Below, in pieces: positions 8,569 to 16,500 of a stretch of 58,529 bases of DNA; positions within the stretch are counted from its first letter, which is position 1; every line of letters begins with the position of its first letter. This DNA is from Vibrio lentus. GTDB taxonomy: Bacteria > Pseudomonadota > Gammaproteobacteria > Enterobacterales > Vibrionaceae. A program made the translations under genes and the position numbers. The notes under the pieces were generated by a model. That model searched no databases. It worked only from the letters and a program-made list of their open reading frames with translations, and was not told the DNA's origin. The stretch covers positions 1-58,529 of the forward strand of contig NZ_MCZK01000174.1 of NCBI RefSeq assembly GCF_002875945.1, in the 5' to 3' direction.

Positions 8569-8598
8569 AAAAAAAATGGCTAGTGAGTAACACTAGCC
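8569..8598 (-). terminator. Terminator of the wzz-like gene
   Basis: A perfect 8-bp stem GGCTAGTG/CACTAGCC with a 5-nt loop and a minus-strand run of eight T after ATTAGCC-side A. It lies 11 bp past the Wzz-like stop. Confidence 0.9.
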
Positions 8599-8608
8599 GT
8601 TTTAAAAC

Positions 8609-9730
8609 TTAGTCTTCTTTTCTAAACGCAAAGCGTATTAGAACTATCGCAACACCCAACATGCCACCTAACAATGTGCCAAGAACGACAATCAAAGATC
8701 GCTTAGGTTTATCTTGAGTAATTGGTTGTGCTACATTTTCTAGGAAACGGAATGTTTGAAATTCAGCATTTCGATCAATTTCAAGGTTCTTCAACATATC
8801 CAGTTTTGCATTTATTTGTTGAAGATGAGGCTCAATAACACTTAAATTTTTAACTGACTCTAGAGCTTTAACTTTTGCATCTAAGCCCTTAGCACCTAAA
8901 TCAATACTAAATAGTTCACTTTCATTACCTGTTTGAATAGGTCTGTCGACTCCTGCAGACTTGGCTATTTGGGCTGCATATTTTGTTCGCTCAGTTTCAA
9001 CTAACAACTTATTGCTTGCTTGGCTTTCTAAAATTCTTTTTTGTTGAATCAATTCATTACGCTTGCCATTCACTACCGCTCGTAAGTTATTAAACGCATC
9101 TTCATGAACTTTTAACTCTGTCGTTAAAATGTAAGCTGTTAACAAGTCAAAACTACTTTCCTTAGACGTTGTTTGAAAGCTAATAGTGTATGGTGAATTA
9201 CGATCCTTTTTATCTATTTTAGAAGCAGAAATTCTATCAAACCATTCTGCATATAAGGCTCTAATTTCATCCGTTATCATCTCAGAACTGCCAACAACAG
9301 AGCGTTTAAATTCCTGGAACTCAACATTATTATCTAAGAAATCTCTCTTATTATTCGTTGAATTAAAGGTATTCACAAAACGTTGGAACAAAATCTCAGA
9401 GTCAACCAAACTATCTAGGCCCTTACTAACAAGGACTGTGCCATCCTCTTGATAAATATTGAAAATAGGTTGAAACTGCTTCACTTGCTGCTGATATGCA
9501 GCTAAGTTTTGAGGTTGAGCCTCTGTGACCTTGGCATTAGAAGACCACCATTCTTGAGCTAATAAAGCAAACCCAATGCTACTAACAGTGAGTAAAGCAG
9601 TCACCAATATGACTATTAACTTACCGTCCCACAGTGCCTTAAAAAGCTCTCTCAGATCAATCTCATCGTTCGTTGTATACATCGGTGGATTTTGCGGGGA
9701 GTACGGCTGTGGTTGTGTCTGCTGTTTCAC
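8609..9730 (-). CDS. wzz: Wzz/FepE-type chain-length determinant protein
   Basis: Inner-membrane polysaccharide co-polymerase of 373 residues, which would set O-antigen chain length by acting with Wzy. The N-terminal part has DEIDLRELFKALWDGKL followed by a membrane helix (about 38-60); a long periplasmic helical region follows; the C-terminal helix has the proline-rich KPKRSLIVVLGTLLGGMLG motif. No kinase domain. It starts with GTG. Both ends closely resemble those of Wzc in this window. It stands alone between groES and a MATE gene, about 5 kb from the polysaccharide locus, with its own terminator. Confidence 0.9.
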   Translation of the reverse strand: MKQQTQPQPYSPQNPPMYTTNDEIDLRELFKALWDGKLIVILVTALLTVSSIGFALLAQEWWSSNAKVTEAQPQNLAAYQQQVKQFQPIFNIYQEDGTVLVSKGLDSLVDSEILFQRFVNTFNSTNNKRDFLDNNVEFQEFKRSVVGSSEMITDEIRALYAEWFDRISASKIDKKDRNSPYTISFQTTSKESSFDLLTAYILTTELKVHEDAFNNLRAVVNGKRNELIQQKRILESQASNKLLVETERTKYAAQIAKSAGVDRPIQTGNESELFSIDLGAKGLDAKVKALESVKNLSVIEPHLQQINAKLDMLKNLEIDRNAEFQTFRFLENVAQPITQDKPKRSLIVVLGTLLGGMLGVAIVLIRFAFRKED

Positions 9731-9889
9731 TTTAAATCTCTCAAAACATCTAAATTATTAACGGCAGAATGCTATCACACCGTATGCTGTTAGTATTGTA
9801 CGATTTGTAAACTTTATGAAAGTGATCTTCAGAGAGATGACAATTCACTGTATTCTACCTCTACTATTCTAGTTCAATCGGCGTTTTAC

Positions 9890-11233
9890 ATGCAAGATAA
9901 GCATGGGCTTCTCACGGCCCCGATAGCACAGACTCTGCGCACTATGACCATACCGACGATATTCGGCATGGTCGCGATCTTGATGTTTAACCTTGTCGAT
10001 ACCTTCTTTATCTCATTGCTCGGCACACAAGCCCTTGCAGCGGTGAGCTTTACCTTCCCTGTCACCTTCGCCATCAACTGCATTACCATGGGCATAGGCA
10101 TTGGCTTGTCGACATGTATAGGAAGATTACTTGGCCAAGGTTGCGCTAAAAATGCAGCTCGTTTTACTTGCCACAGTTTACTGCTTGCTGTGCTTCTTGT
10201 TGGTTTTGCATCAACACTGGGGCTCGTTACGCTAGAACCCATGTTTACACTGTTGGGAGCAGAGCCTGAGTTACTGCCACTGATATCCGAATATATGTCG
10301 GTCTGGTATTTAGCGATACCGCTGCTTGTGATACCTATGGCAGGCAACAGCGCGATACGAGCGAGTGGCGATACCAAAACCCCCGCTAAAATTATGATGT
10401 TGGCTGGCCTTATTAACGGCATTCTCGACCCGCTACTGATCTTCGGTTACGGGCCTTTCCCTGAGCTAGGAATTCAAGGCGCAGCCATTGCTAGCGGATT
10501 CAGTTGGTTTGGTGCGTTGTGTAGCTCACTGTATGTGTTAACCATACGAGAAAAGCTGCTTGCTCCGCCCAAACTAAAAAACATCTTCGATGACTGGAAA
10601 CAGATCTTAACCATCGGCACTCCAGCTGCCCTTTCCAATGCCTTGAACCCCATTGCTGGCGCCATTATCATGGTGATGTTAGCCAAACAAGGGACAGAAG
10701 CTGTGGCGGCTTACGGAGCTGCCCAGCGTATTGAATCGATTTTGATCATCGTGTTGATGTCTCTAACTTCTGCCCTCACGCCTTTTATGGCGCAAAACTT
10801 TGGCGCTGATAATCCACAGCGTAGTTTCAAAGCTCTGTTCTTAAGCATGCGCTTCGCCGTGATGTTCCAAGGTTTGATTTTCTTAATGATGGTGCCATTG
10901 AGCATCCCTTTAGCCGCCCTCTTTTCTCAAGAAGAATCCGTACGAGGCATCTTGTGGCATTACTTGTTAGTTGTCCCATTTAGCTATGGATTCCAAGGGA
11001 TTGTCATGATGCTGATTAGTGCCATGAATGCGATGCATCAACCACTCAGAGCCTTTCAGTGGAGCTTCATGCGCCTGTTTGTATTTACTCTTCCATTCGC
11101 TTGGACCGGCAGCCAGATTGATGGTGTCGAAGGGTTGTTTATCGGTTTAGCCTTGGGGAACATCATGGGTGGTATTTCAGGGTATTGCTTTGCACTTCGT
11201 GTAAGGGCTAAAGCAGATGCGGGATGCGAGTAA
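9890..11233 (+). CDS. MATE family multidrug/cation antiporter
   Basis: A 447-residue inner-membrane efflux protein with 12 predicted helices in two similar halves, typical of NorM/DinF-type MATE carriers that exchange drugs for Na+ or H+. Family features include MFNLVDTFFISLLG near residue 32 and NSAIRASGDTKTP near 156. The last seven or so codons and the stop lie inside a copy of the dispersed repeat (from 11213), so the native C-terminus may have been replaced. Substrate unknown. Confidence 0.9.
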   Translation: MQDKHGLLTAPIAQTLRTMTIPTIFGMVAILMFNLVDTFFISLLGTQALAAVSFTFPVTFAINCITMGIGIGLSTCIGRLLGQGCAKNAARFTCHSLLLAVLLVGFASTLGLVTLEPMFTLLGAEPELLPLISEYMSVWYLAIPLLVIPMAGNSAIRASGDTKTPAKIMMLAGLINGILDPLLIFGYGPFPELGIQGAAIASGFSWFGALCSSLYVLTIREKLLAPPKLKNIFDDWKQILTIGTPAALSNALNPIAGAIIMVMLAKQGTEAVAAYGAAQRIESILIIVLMSLTSALTPFMAQNFGADNPQRSFKALFLSMRFAVMFQGLIFLMMVPLSIPLAALFSQEESVRGILWHYLLVVPFSYGFQGIVMMLISAMNAMHQPLRAFQWSFMRLFVFTLPFAWTGSQIDGVEGLFIGLALGNIMGGISGYCFALRVRAKADAGCE

Positions 11234-11316
11234 TCGAGATGCGAAGAGCCTCAAAAACAGATACGAGATTCGGGTATCGGGATGCGAAGAGCTTAAAAGC
11301 AGGTACGAGATATTAA
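11213..11316 (+). repeat. 43-44 bp repeat array overlapping the MATE gene 3' end
   Basis: Two and a half forward units (GCAGATGCGGGATGCGAG, GATACGAGATTCGGG, GCAGGTACGAGAT). The first unit contains the MATE stop codon. Confidence 0.85.
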
Positions 11317-11343
11317 AGACTAGAAAGAAAGAAGGAAGATGAC

Positions 11344-11826
11344 ATGGAATACAGTACTTACAAAATGCTCTATGACGCGCCGATTGGTAAGATGATAATC
11401 ATAAGCAATGGCGAGTCGATAATAGAAATCGATCATGTAAACCATGATGAGCCTATTACCAGCAATCCAGATGAGCTATGTCAACTGGCGGCAAAACAGT
11501 TAGATGAGTACTTCGCAGGTCAACGAACAGAATTCGATTTACCATTAAGATCGATAAAAGGCACTGACTTTCAAAAAGCAGCTTGGCAGGCTTTAACTAC
11601 CATTCCTTATGGCGAAACCATCAGCTACGGCGAACAAGCAAAGAGAATGGACAACCCAAAAGCAGTAAGAGCAGTGGGTGGTGCGAACGGCAAGAATCCG
11701 TTTAGTATTGTTGTACCTTGCCATAGAGTCATCGGCGCGAATGGAACATTAACTGGCTACACCGGCGGCATGAACCGCAAAGAGTGGTTGTTGGATTTTG
11801 AACGTTCGGTTTTGAAAGCAAGATGA
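11344..11826 (+). CDS. ogt: Methylated-DNA--[protein]-cysteine S-methyltransferase
   Basis: A 160-residue suicide DNA-repair protein that moves the methyl group of O6-methylguanine to its own cysteine. The active site PCHRVIG has Cys126. NGKNPFSIVVP before it and GTLTGYTGGMNRKEWLL after it are standard. There is no Ada regulatory domain, so it is the Ogt/YbaZ-sized single-function type. A good ribosome site (AAGGAAG) lies 7 bp before ATG. It sits between repeat arrays on both sides. Confidence 0.93.
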   Translation: MEYSTYKMLYDAPIGKMIIISNGESIIEIDHVNHDEPITSNPDELCQLAAKQLDEYFAGQRTEFDLPLRSIKGTDFQKAAWQALTTIPYGETISYGEQAKRMDNPKAVRAVGGANGKNPFSIVVPCHRVIGANGTLTGYTGGMNRKEWLLDFERSVLKAR

Positions 11827-11850
11827 GAGTAGCGAGTGACGAGATGCGAA
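11824..11850 (+). repeat. Partial dispersed repeat at the ogt stop codon
   Basis: A truncated forward unit (GTGACGAGATGCGAAAAG) that starts at the ogt stop codon. A further degenerate reverse unit can be seen at about 11895-11932 (CCCGTATCCCGGTTCGATTC). Confidence 0.55.
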
Positions 11851-11948
11851 AAGAAACAAAGAAGGATTTCTTTCTCTGTTTTTAGTCCTGTCACGACCCG
11901 TATCCCGGTTCGATTCCCCGCCTCTGCCCCTTATCATTACACTTTGGA

Positions 11949-12014
11949 CAACGTCATTCCCTACAGCTAGGCATGAGATTCCAGATATTTCGTTCCTCAA
12001 TTCTGGAATGACAG
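11949..12014. repeat. Palindromic MITE-like element
   Basis: Ends TCATTCC and GGAATGA are inverted, and a nested inverted pair GATTCCAGA / TTCTGGAAT lies inside. The whole of about 65 bp can fold into one branched hairpin. This looks like a separate small palindromic repeat family from the 43-44 bp repeat. Whether it recurs in the genome cannot be seen here. Confidence 0.5.
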
Positions 12015-12017
12015 GAT

Positions 12018-12056
12018 AAGAAGATAACGAGTAAACGAGATTCGGGATGCGAAATG
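12018..12056 (+). repeat. Single forward dispersed-repeat unit
   Basis: One unit (ACGAGTAAACGAGATTCGGG then ATGCGAA) with its internal order shuffled, facing the reverse array at 12084-12162 across 27 bp. Together with the 11827-11950 stretch this accounts for most of the gap between ogt and gpmI. Confidence 0.65.
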
Positions 12057-12083
12057 CAAAGAAGGAATGATCTTTGGGCTTTA

Positions 12084-12162
12084 TCGCTCTTCGAATCTCG
12101 TTTACCCGAATCCCGTATCTGGCCTTAAGCTCTTCGTATCTCGTATCTCGCATCTATACTCA
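12084..12162 (-). repeat. 43-44 bp repeat array (reverse), beyond gpmI
   Basis: Two units (GCTCTTCGAATCTCGTTTAC, GCTCTTCGTATCTCG) just past the gpmI terminator and running in the gpmI direction. Confidence 0.8.
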
Positions 12163-12173
12163 AATTCCAAATA

Positions 12174-12205
12174 CAAAAAAACGGCCACACTCGCGTGCAG
12201 CCGTT
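12174..12205 (-). terminator. Rho-independent terminator of gpmI
   Basis: On the minus strand AACGGCTGCAC, a GCGA loop and GTGTGGCCGTT, followed by a run of seven T. It lies 26 bp beyond the stop. Confidence 0.88.
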
Positions 12206-12230
12206 CTAGTATTCGATGAAAGTTAAGTGA

Positions 12231-13772
12231 TTACTTAACGATCACGTCGCCTGACATCTCAGCCGGAATTGCGATACCAGATAGAGAAAGCATCGTTGGT
12301 GCTAAGTCAGACAACTTACCGCCTTCTTTGAACTCAACGTCTTTGCTGCCCACGTAGATAAGTGGCACTGGTAGGTTCGTGTGCGCCGTGTGGATGCCGC
12401 CCGTTTCTGGGTTTACCATCATTTCCGCGTTACCGTGGTCTGCAGTGATAAGCAGTTGGCCATCGGCTTCTTTGATTGCCTCAACTACTTGGCCAAGACA
12501 TTCGTCTAAAGACTCTACGGCTTTAACTGCTGCATCGTAAACGCCAGTGTGGCCAACCATGTCACAGTTAGGGAAGTTACAAACGATAGCGTCGTATTTG
12601 CCGCCTTTGATTGCTGCTACTAGCTTCTCAGTTAGCTCTGGCGCGCTCATTTCTGGCTGTAGATCGTAAGTTGCTACTTTTGGAGAAGCAACAAGTTGAC
12701 GCTCTTCGCCTTCAAACTCGTCTTCTTTGCCGCCATTGAAGAAGAACGTCACGTGCGCGTATTTCTCTGTTTCAGAGATACGCAGCTGCGTTTTGCCTTC
12801 TTTCGATAACCACTCGCCGTAGGTGTTCTCTAGAGAAGCCGGTGGGAATGCACATAGAAGAGGAATGTCTGCTGCGTATTGAGTTAGCATCACGAAATCG
12901 ATCGCTGGGAATGCGTTACGCTCAAAACCGTCGAAGCTAGGCACGAATGCACGTGTGATTTCACGAGCACGGTCAGCACGGTAGTTCATGAAGATAACCG
13001 CATCGCCATCAACGATAGCGGCAGACTCTTCGCCTTCCGCTTTGATTTCAGTCGCTTTCACGAACTCATCGTTTTCATCACGAGCGTAAGCCGCTTCTAG
13101 GCCAGCTACTGCAGTGTCGAATGTGAACTCAGCTTTTGCTTGAGTCAGCAGGTCGTAAGATTCTTGAACGCGATCCCAGTTGTTATCACGGTCCATTGCG
13201 TAGTAACGGCCAATAAGCGAAGCCACACGGCCTTTACCTAGCTTAGCGAATAGCGCTTGGAAACGTGCCAGTGTGTTTTCTGCGCTACGTGGCGGTGTAT
13301 CACGACCATCTAGAAAAGCGTGTAGGTAGATTTTCTCTGCGCCACGCTCTGCTGCCATTTCAACGGCTGCGTAGATGTGATCTTCATGAGAGTGAACGCC
13401 ACCTGGAGACATAAGGCCCATGATGTGAACCGCTTTGTCCGCTTTAACCGCTTTATCAACAGCATTCACTAGCGCTTCAGTTTGACCGAATTCACCGTCT
13501 GCGATTGATTTAGTAATACGTGTTAAATCTTGGTATACCACGCGACCCGCACCAATGTTGGTGTGACCCACTTCAGAGTTACCCATCTGGCCATCAGGTA
13601 GGCCTACATCTAAGCCAGAAGCCGAGATTAGCGTGTTAGGTTGGTTAGCAATAAGACCGTCTAATACAGGTGTATTAGCGTTCGCGATAGCGTTGTCTTG
13701 GTTGTCTTGGTTGTCTTCACGGTAACCGTAACCGTCAAGGATCACTAGAGCCATTGGCTTCTTAGCTGACAT
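12231..13772 (-). CDS. gpmI: 2,3-bisphosphoglycerate-independent phosphoglycerate mutase
   Basis: Glycolytic enzyme of 513 residues that interconverts 3- and 2-phosphoglycerate through a phosphoserine, using Mn2+. The catalytic serine is in QMGNSEVGH (Ser66); metal ligands are visible in VILDGYGYR, GLMSPGGVHSHEDH and LITADHGNAE. The start at 13772 has GAGGT 7 bp upstream and is preferred to one six codons earlier. A short in-frame duplication gives QDNQDN at about residue 22-27 (three copies of TTGTCTTGG in the DNA). In many gammaproteobacteria gpmI sits beside envC; here the two are about 35 kb apart. Confidence 0.98.
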   Translation of the reverse strand: MSAKKPMALVILDGYGYREDNQDNQDNAIANANTPVLDGLIANQPNTLISASGLDVGLPDGQMGNSEVGHTNIGAGRVVYQDLTRITKSIADGEFGQTEALVNAVDKAVKADKAVHIMGLMSPGGVHSHEDHIYAAVEMAAERGAEKIYLHAFLDGRDTPPRSAENTLARFQALFAKLGKGRVASLIGRYYAMDRDNNWDRVQESYDLLTQAKAEFTFDTAVAGLEAAYARDENDEFVKATEIKAEGEESAAIVDGDAVIFMNYRADRAREITRAFVPSFDGFERNAFPAIDFVMLTQYAADIPLLCAFPPASLENTYGEWLSKEGKTQLRISETEKYAHVTFFFNGGKEDEFEGEERQLVASPKVATYDLQPEMSAPELTEKLVAAIKGGKYDAIVCNFPNCDMVGHTGVYDAAVKAVESLDECLGQVVEAIKEADGQLLITADHGNAEMMVNPETGGIHTAHTNLPVPLIYVGSKDVEFKEGGKLSDLAPTMLSLSGIAIPAEMSGDVIVK

Positions 13773-13831
13773 AGGACTGACCTCGTTCAATTCAAAATAA
13801 ATCGGTATAGAAACAAATTAGCGTAATTTTA

Positions 13832-13856
13832 CTACAGTTTACAGTCAAAACTGTAG
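13832..13856. promoter_or_regulatory. Inverted repeat upstream of gpmI
   Basis: Perfect 9-bp arms CTACAGTTT/AAACTGTAG with a 7-bp spacer, 60-84 bp upstream of the gpmI start. Placement suits an operator or hairpin near the promoter. The factor is unknown. Confidence 0.45.
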
Positions 13857-13968
13857 CGGAAGATCAAGAAACGTCGCAGGTAGGCGGGTCGGATGTGAAA
13901 AAAAATGTCATTTCGATCTTTGTCCCAACTAAATGTGTTCGATTAGTCATGCAACGCCAGAAGCCCTT

Positions 13969-13996
13969 CTACGTGCAATAGAGAAAGATCACGTAG
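13969..13996. promoter_or_regulatory. Inverted repeat upstream of wecA
   Basis: CTACGTG and CACGTAG separated by 14 bp, ending 72 bp before the GTG start of wecA. Symmetric sites two turns apart suggest a dimeric regulator, but no family is recognised. Confidence 0.35.
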
Positions 13997-14068
13997 ATTG
14001 CCCTCCGTTCTTTCAACTCGATGTGAGATAAACTAAAATACCTCCAAATACTATAATTAGGCTTAATC

Positions 14069-15130
14069 GTGTTCACTTCATTTATTGATCTCTCTTTCCT
14101 GTTTTTCTTTTCTCTTGCGACCACTTTTACCATGCGTAAATTTGCAAAAAGAATAGGATTAGTCGACAAGCCAAATGCTCGTAAACTGCATAAAGGTGCT
14201 ATCCCCTTAGTTGGAGGCGTGTCAATTTGTATCTCTATCCTCTACTTTCTATTCAATAACCCAAATATTCTGCCAAACACAGAACTCTACGCTGCATGCA
14301 TCTTGATCCTGGTAAGCATTGGCGTTTTAGATGACAAATACGACATTAGCTTTAAGCTAAGGTTTGCAGTACAAGCTGGGTTATCTGTCATCATGATGGT
14401 AGTTGGTAGAATTGAGCTCAATACTATAGGTGATGTCTTTGGTAATGGTGATGTTATCACGTTAGGCTGGTTTGGTTACTTTGTCACTATACTTGCTGTT
14501 GTGGGGGCAATTAATGCATTCAACATGGTTGATGGTATAGATGGCCTGTTAGGAGGATTATCCATAGTAACCTTTGGTGGACTCGGTATTATGCTTAATT
14601 TTGATGGGCAGTCGGAGCTAGCCTATACTTGTTTGATATTAGTTGTTGCAATTGTTCCCTATATCCTACTCAACCTTGGTGTATTTGGTCGACAAAGAAA
14701 AGTGTTTATGGGAGATGCTGGGAGTATGTTAATTGGCTTCACGGTGATCTGGTTACTATTACTCTCTAGCCAAAATGGAAGCACGCCACCGTTGCGCCCA
14801 GTTACTGCATTGTGGTTAATTGCCGTTCCTCTGATGGATATGGCTGCCATTATGGTGCGACGAATAAGAAGAGGTGACTCCCCTTTCAAACCCGATCGTG
14901 AACATTTACATCACATATTTCAACGCTTGGGGTTTAGCTCAACACAAACACTTATCGTAATTTGTAGTATTGCGATTCTATATGCTGTAATAGGCATTAC
15001 ATCTGAAATGTTAAATATACCAGAATATGTTATGTTCTATAGCTTTATAATTTGCTTCGCAATTTACCTAACATTAATGAGCAATATCTGGAAAATCACA
15101 TCTTATATCAGAAAAGCACAACTCAAATAG
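14069..15130 (+). CDS. wecA: WecA-type undecaprenyl-phosphate GlcNAc-1-phosphate transferase
   Basis: Integral membrane enzyme of 353 residues that moves a sugar-1-phosphate from a UDP-sugar to undecaprenyl phosphate, the first step of O-antigen or ECA synthesis. Family motifs are DDKYD (about residue 94), NAFNMVDGIDGL (about 150), FMGDAGS (about 214) and DREHLHHIFQ (about 270). The HLHH stretch is the cytosolic loop typical of the WecA branch rather than MraY. GTG is the likely start; the N-terminal helix it adds belongs to the family. The GlcNAc specificity is inferred from the branch. It is the only plus-strand gene of the polysaccharide locus. Confidence 0.92.
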   Translation: MFTSFIDLSFLFFFSLATTFTMRKFAKRIGLVDKPNARKLHKGAIPLVGGVSICISILYFLFNNPNILPNTELYAACILILVSIGVLDDKYDISFKLRFAVQAGLSVIMMVVGRIELNTIGDVFGNGDVITLGWFGYFVTILAVVGAINAFNMVDGIDGLLGGLSIVTFGGLGIMLNFDGQSELAYTCLILVVAIVPYILLNLGVFGRQRKVFMGDAGSMLIGFTVIWLLLLSSQNGSTPPLRPVTALWLIAVPLMDMAAIMVRRIRRGDSPFKPDREHLHHIFQRLGFSSTQTLIVICSIAILYAVIGITSEMLNIPEYVMFYSFIICFAIYLTLMSNIWKITSYIRKAQLK

Positions 15131-15205
15131 GAAAAAGATGTAAGTACGACTAAGTTGTGGCTATAGCGTGAGATGCTTGAAAGGAAGCTTACGTGAATGC
15201 TAGAA

Positions 15206-15248
15206 TTAAAAGTATCCAAGTTAGGAATATGAAATTGGATACTTTTAA
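15206..15248. terminator. Bidirectional terminator between convergent wecA and the WbuB-like gene
   Basis: A perfect 14-bp stem TTAAAAGTATCCAA/TTGGATACTTTTAA with a 15-nt loop. A- and T-rich ends on both sides fit termination in both directions; the genes on each side converge here. Confidence 0.75.
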
Positions 15249-15274
15249 TATGCGACTAAGTATATTTTAAAATA

Positions 15275-16498
15275 CTAACTAGCACACTTTGTAAAAATAG
15301 ATTCCATATCCATCGCCATAATATCTCGGCTATACTTTGGCGCGGCTTTTATACTATTATTACGTATGCGCTGATATAGCTCTTTATCCTCTTGTAATTT
15401 TAAAACTGCAGCTGTAATTTTATCCACATTTTCACTTTCAACCACTAACCCCGAATCCGTCTCACGGATAATCTCTGTAGCTTCACCCTCAGGAACACTC
15501 ATGATCGTGGGTATCCCCATGCCCATGCACTCGAAAATTTTAGAAGGGATAACAGTTTTAAAGAGATCGCTATTAACTAAGGGAACCAATGAAACGTCGC
15601 AAAGAGACCATAACTTAGGCATCATCTCTTTTGGTTGTCGATCAATTAATACTACATTTTTGAGTTGTTTATTTTCGACAAGATCAATAACCTTTTGTCT
15701 TGCTGCACCACCACCTGCAAATACAACCCGAATATCATCATTGTTTTGCAACCGTTCAGCTACATCCACAATATATTCTAGGCCATGCGCCATACCGTGA
15801 GTACCAATGTAACCGGCTACAAACTTACCTTCCAAGCCATATTGTTGCGCTAAACCAGCATCTTTGGATAAAGAAGGTTCATACTTAGTCAGATCAACGC
15901 CATTTAAAACAACCTCTATTTTTTCTCCATCCACCCCACGTTCAATCAACTCCTTTTTAAAGGCATGGGTTACCGAAACAATGGAATCGGCTCTTCGATA
16001 CAAAAACATTTCTATTCTTTCTAGCATACGAATAGCAAAGCTGTCTTTCATCGCACCAACAGCTGTAATAGACGTAGGCCATATATCGCGCAGTTCAAAC
16101 ACAAACGGCTTTCTACGAATTGCTGATAACGCCCAACCGGCGCAAGCACAGAAGAACTGAGGTGAAGTCGCTACGATGACATCCGGTTTTTTCTGAACCA
16201 GCCCTGCGATAAAGCCCGTTACCATGAATGACATGTAATCCAGAATACGTTTTACAAAACCTTCATTTGCAGTAATGAACGTTTTTACACGAACGACATT
16301 TATGCCATCGATATCATGAGTTTGATACCAGCTGTTTTTAAACCCATCAAATACCTTACCTTCAGGAAAGTTTGGTGCGCACGTAATCACCGTAACTTTA
16401 TGCCCCGCTTTCACCCAACGGATGGCATGTTCATAAGTTCTGGTTGCTGGCGCATTGCCTTCGGGCGGAAAGTTATCAGTCAGAAAAAGAATATGCAT
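15275..16498 (-). CDS. WbuB-like glycosyltransferase family 4
   Basis: A 407-residue GT-B enzyme. The N-terminal domain has LFLTDNFPPEGNAPATRTYEH, and the C-terminal nucleotide-sugar domain has GYIGTHGMAHGLEYIVD, PSKIFECMGMGIPTI and the glutamate-rich EGEATEII. This is the WbuB/WcaI-like group, some members of which add N-acetyl-L-fucosamine. The sugar added here is not deducible. It is the last gene of the long minus-strand series, 2 bp after the heparinase-like gene, and meets wecA at a terminator. Confidence 0.85.
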   Translation of the reverse strand: MHILFLTDNFPPEGNAPATRTYEHAIRWVKAGHKVTVITCAPNFPEGKVFDGFKNSWYQTHDIDGINVVRVKTFITANEGFVKRILDYMSFMVTGFIAGLVQKKPDVIVATSPQFFCACAGWALSAIRRKPFVFELRDIWPTSITAVGAMKDSFAIRMLERIEMFLYRRADSIVSVTHAFKKELIERGVDGEKIEVVLNGVDLTKYEPSLSKDAGLAQQYGLEGKFVAGYIGTHGMAHGLEYIVDVAERLQNNDDIRVVFAGGGAARQKVIDLVENKQLKNVVLIDRQPKEMMPKLWSLCDVSLVPLVNSDLFKTVIPSKIFECMGMGIPTIMSVPEGEATEIIRETDSGLVVESENVDKITAAVLKLQEDKELYQRIRNNSIKAAPKYSRDIMAMDMESIFTKCAS

Positions 16499-16500
16499 TG

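Noticed and set aside
11893..11932. tRNA 3'-end-like sequence (GGTTCGATTCCCCG) near ogt, a possible attachment site
   Set aside because: The presumed T-stem pairs in only three of five positions and there is no acceptor or CCA. The stretch aligns better with a degenerate reverse unit of the 43-44 bp repeat.
11749..12153. 134-residue minus-strand reading frame between ogt and gpmI
   Set aside because: It consists of repeat sequence and antisense of ogt and has no ribosome site or family resemblance.
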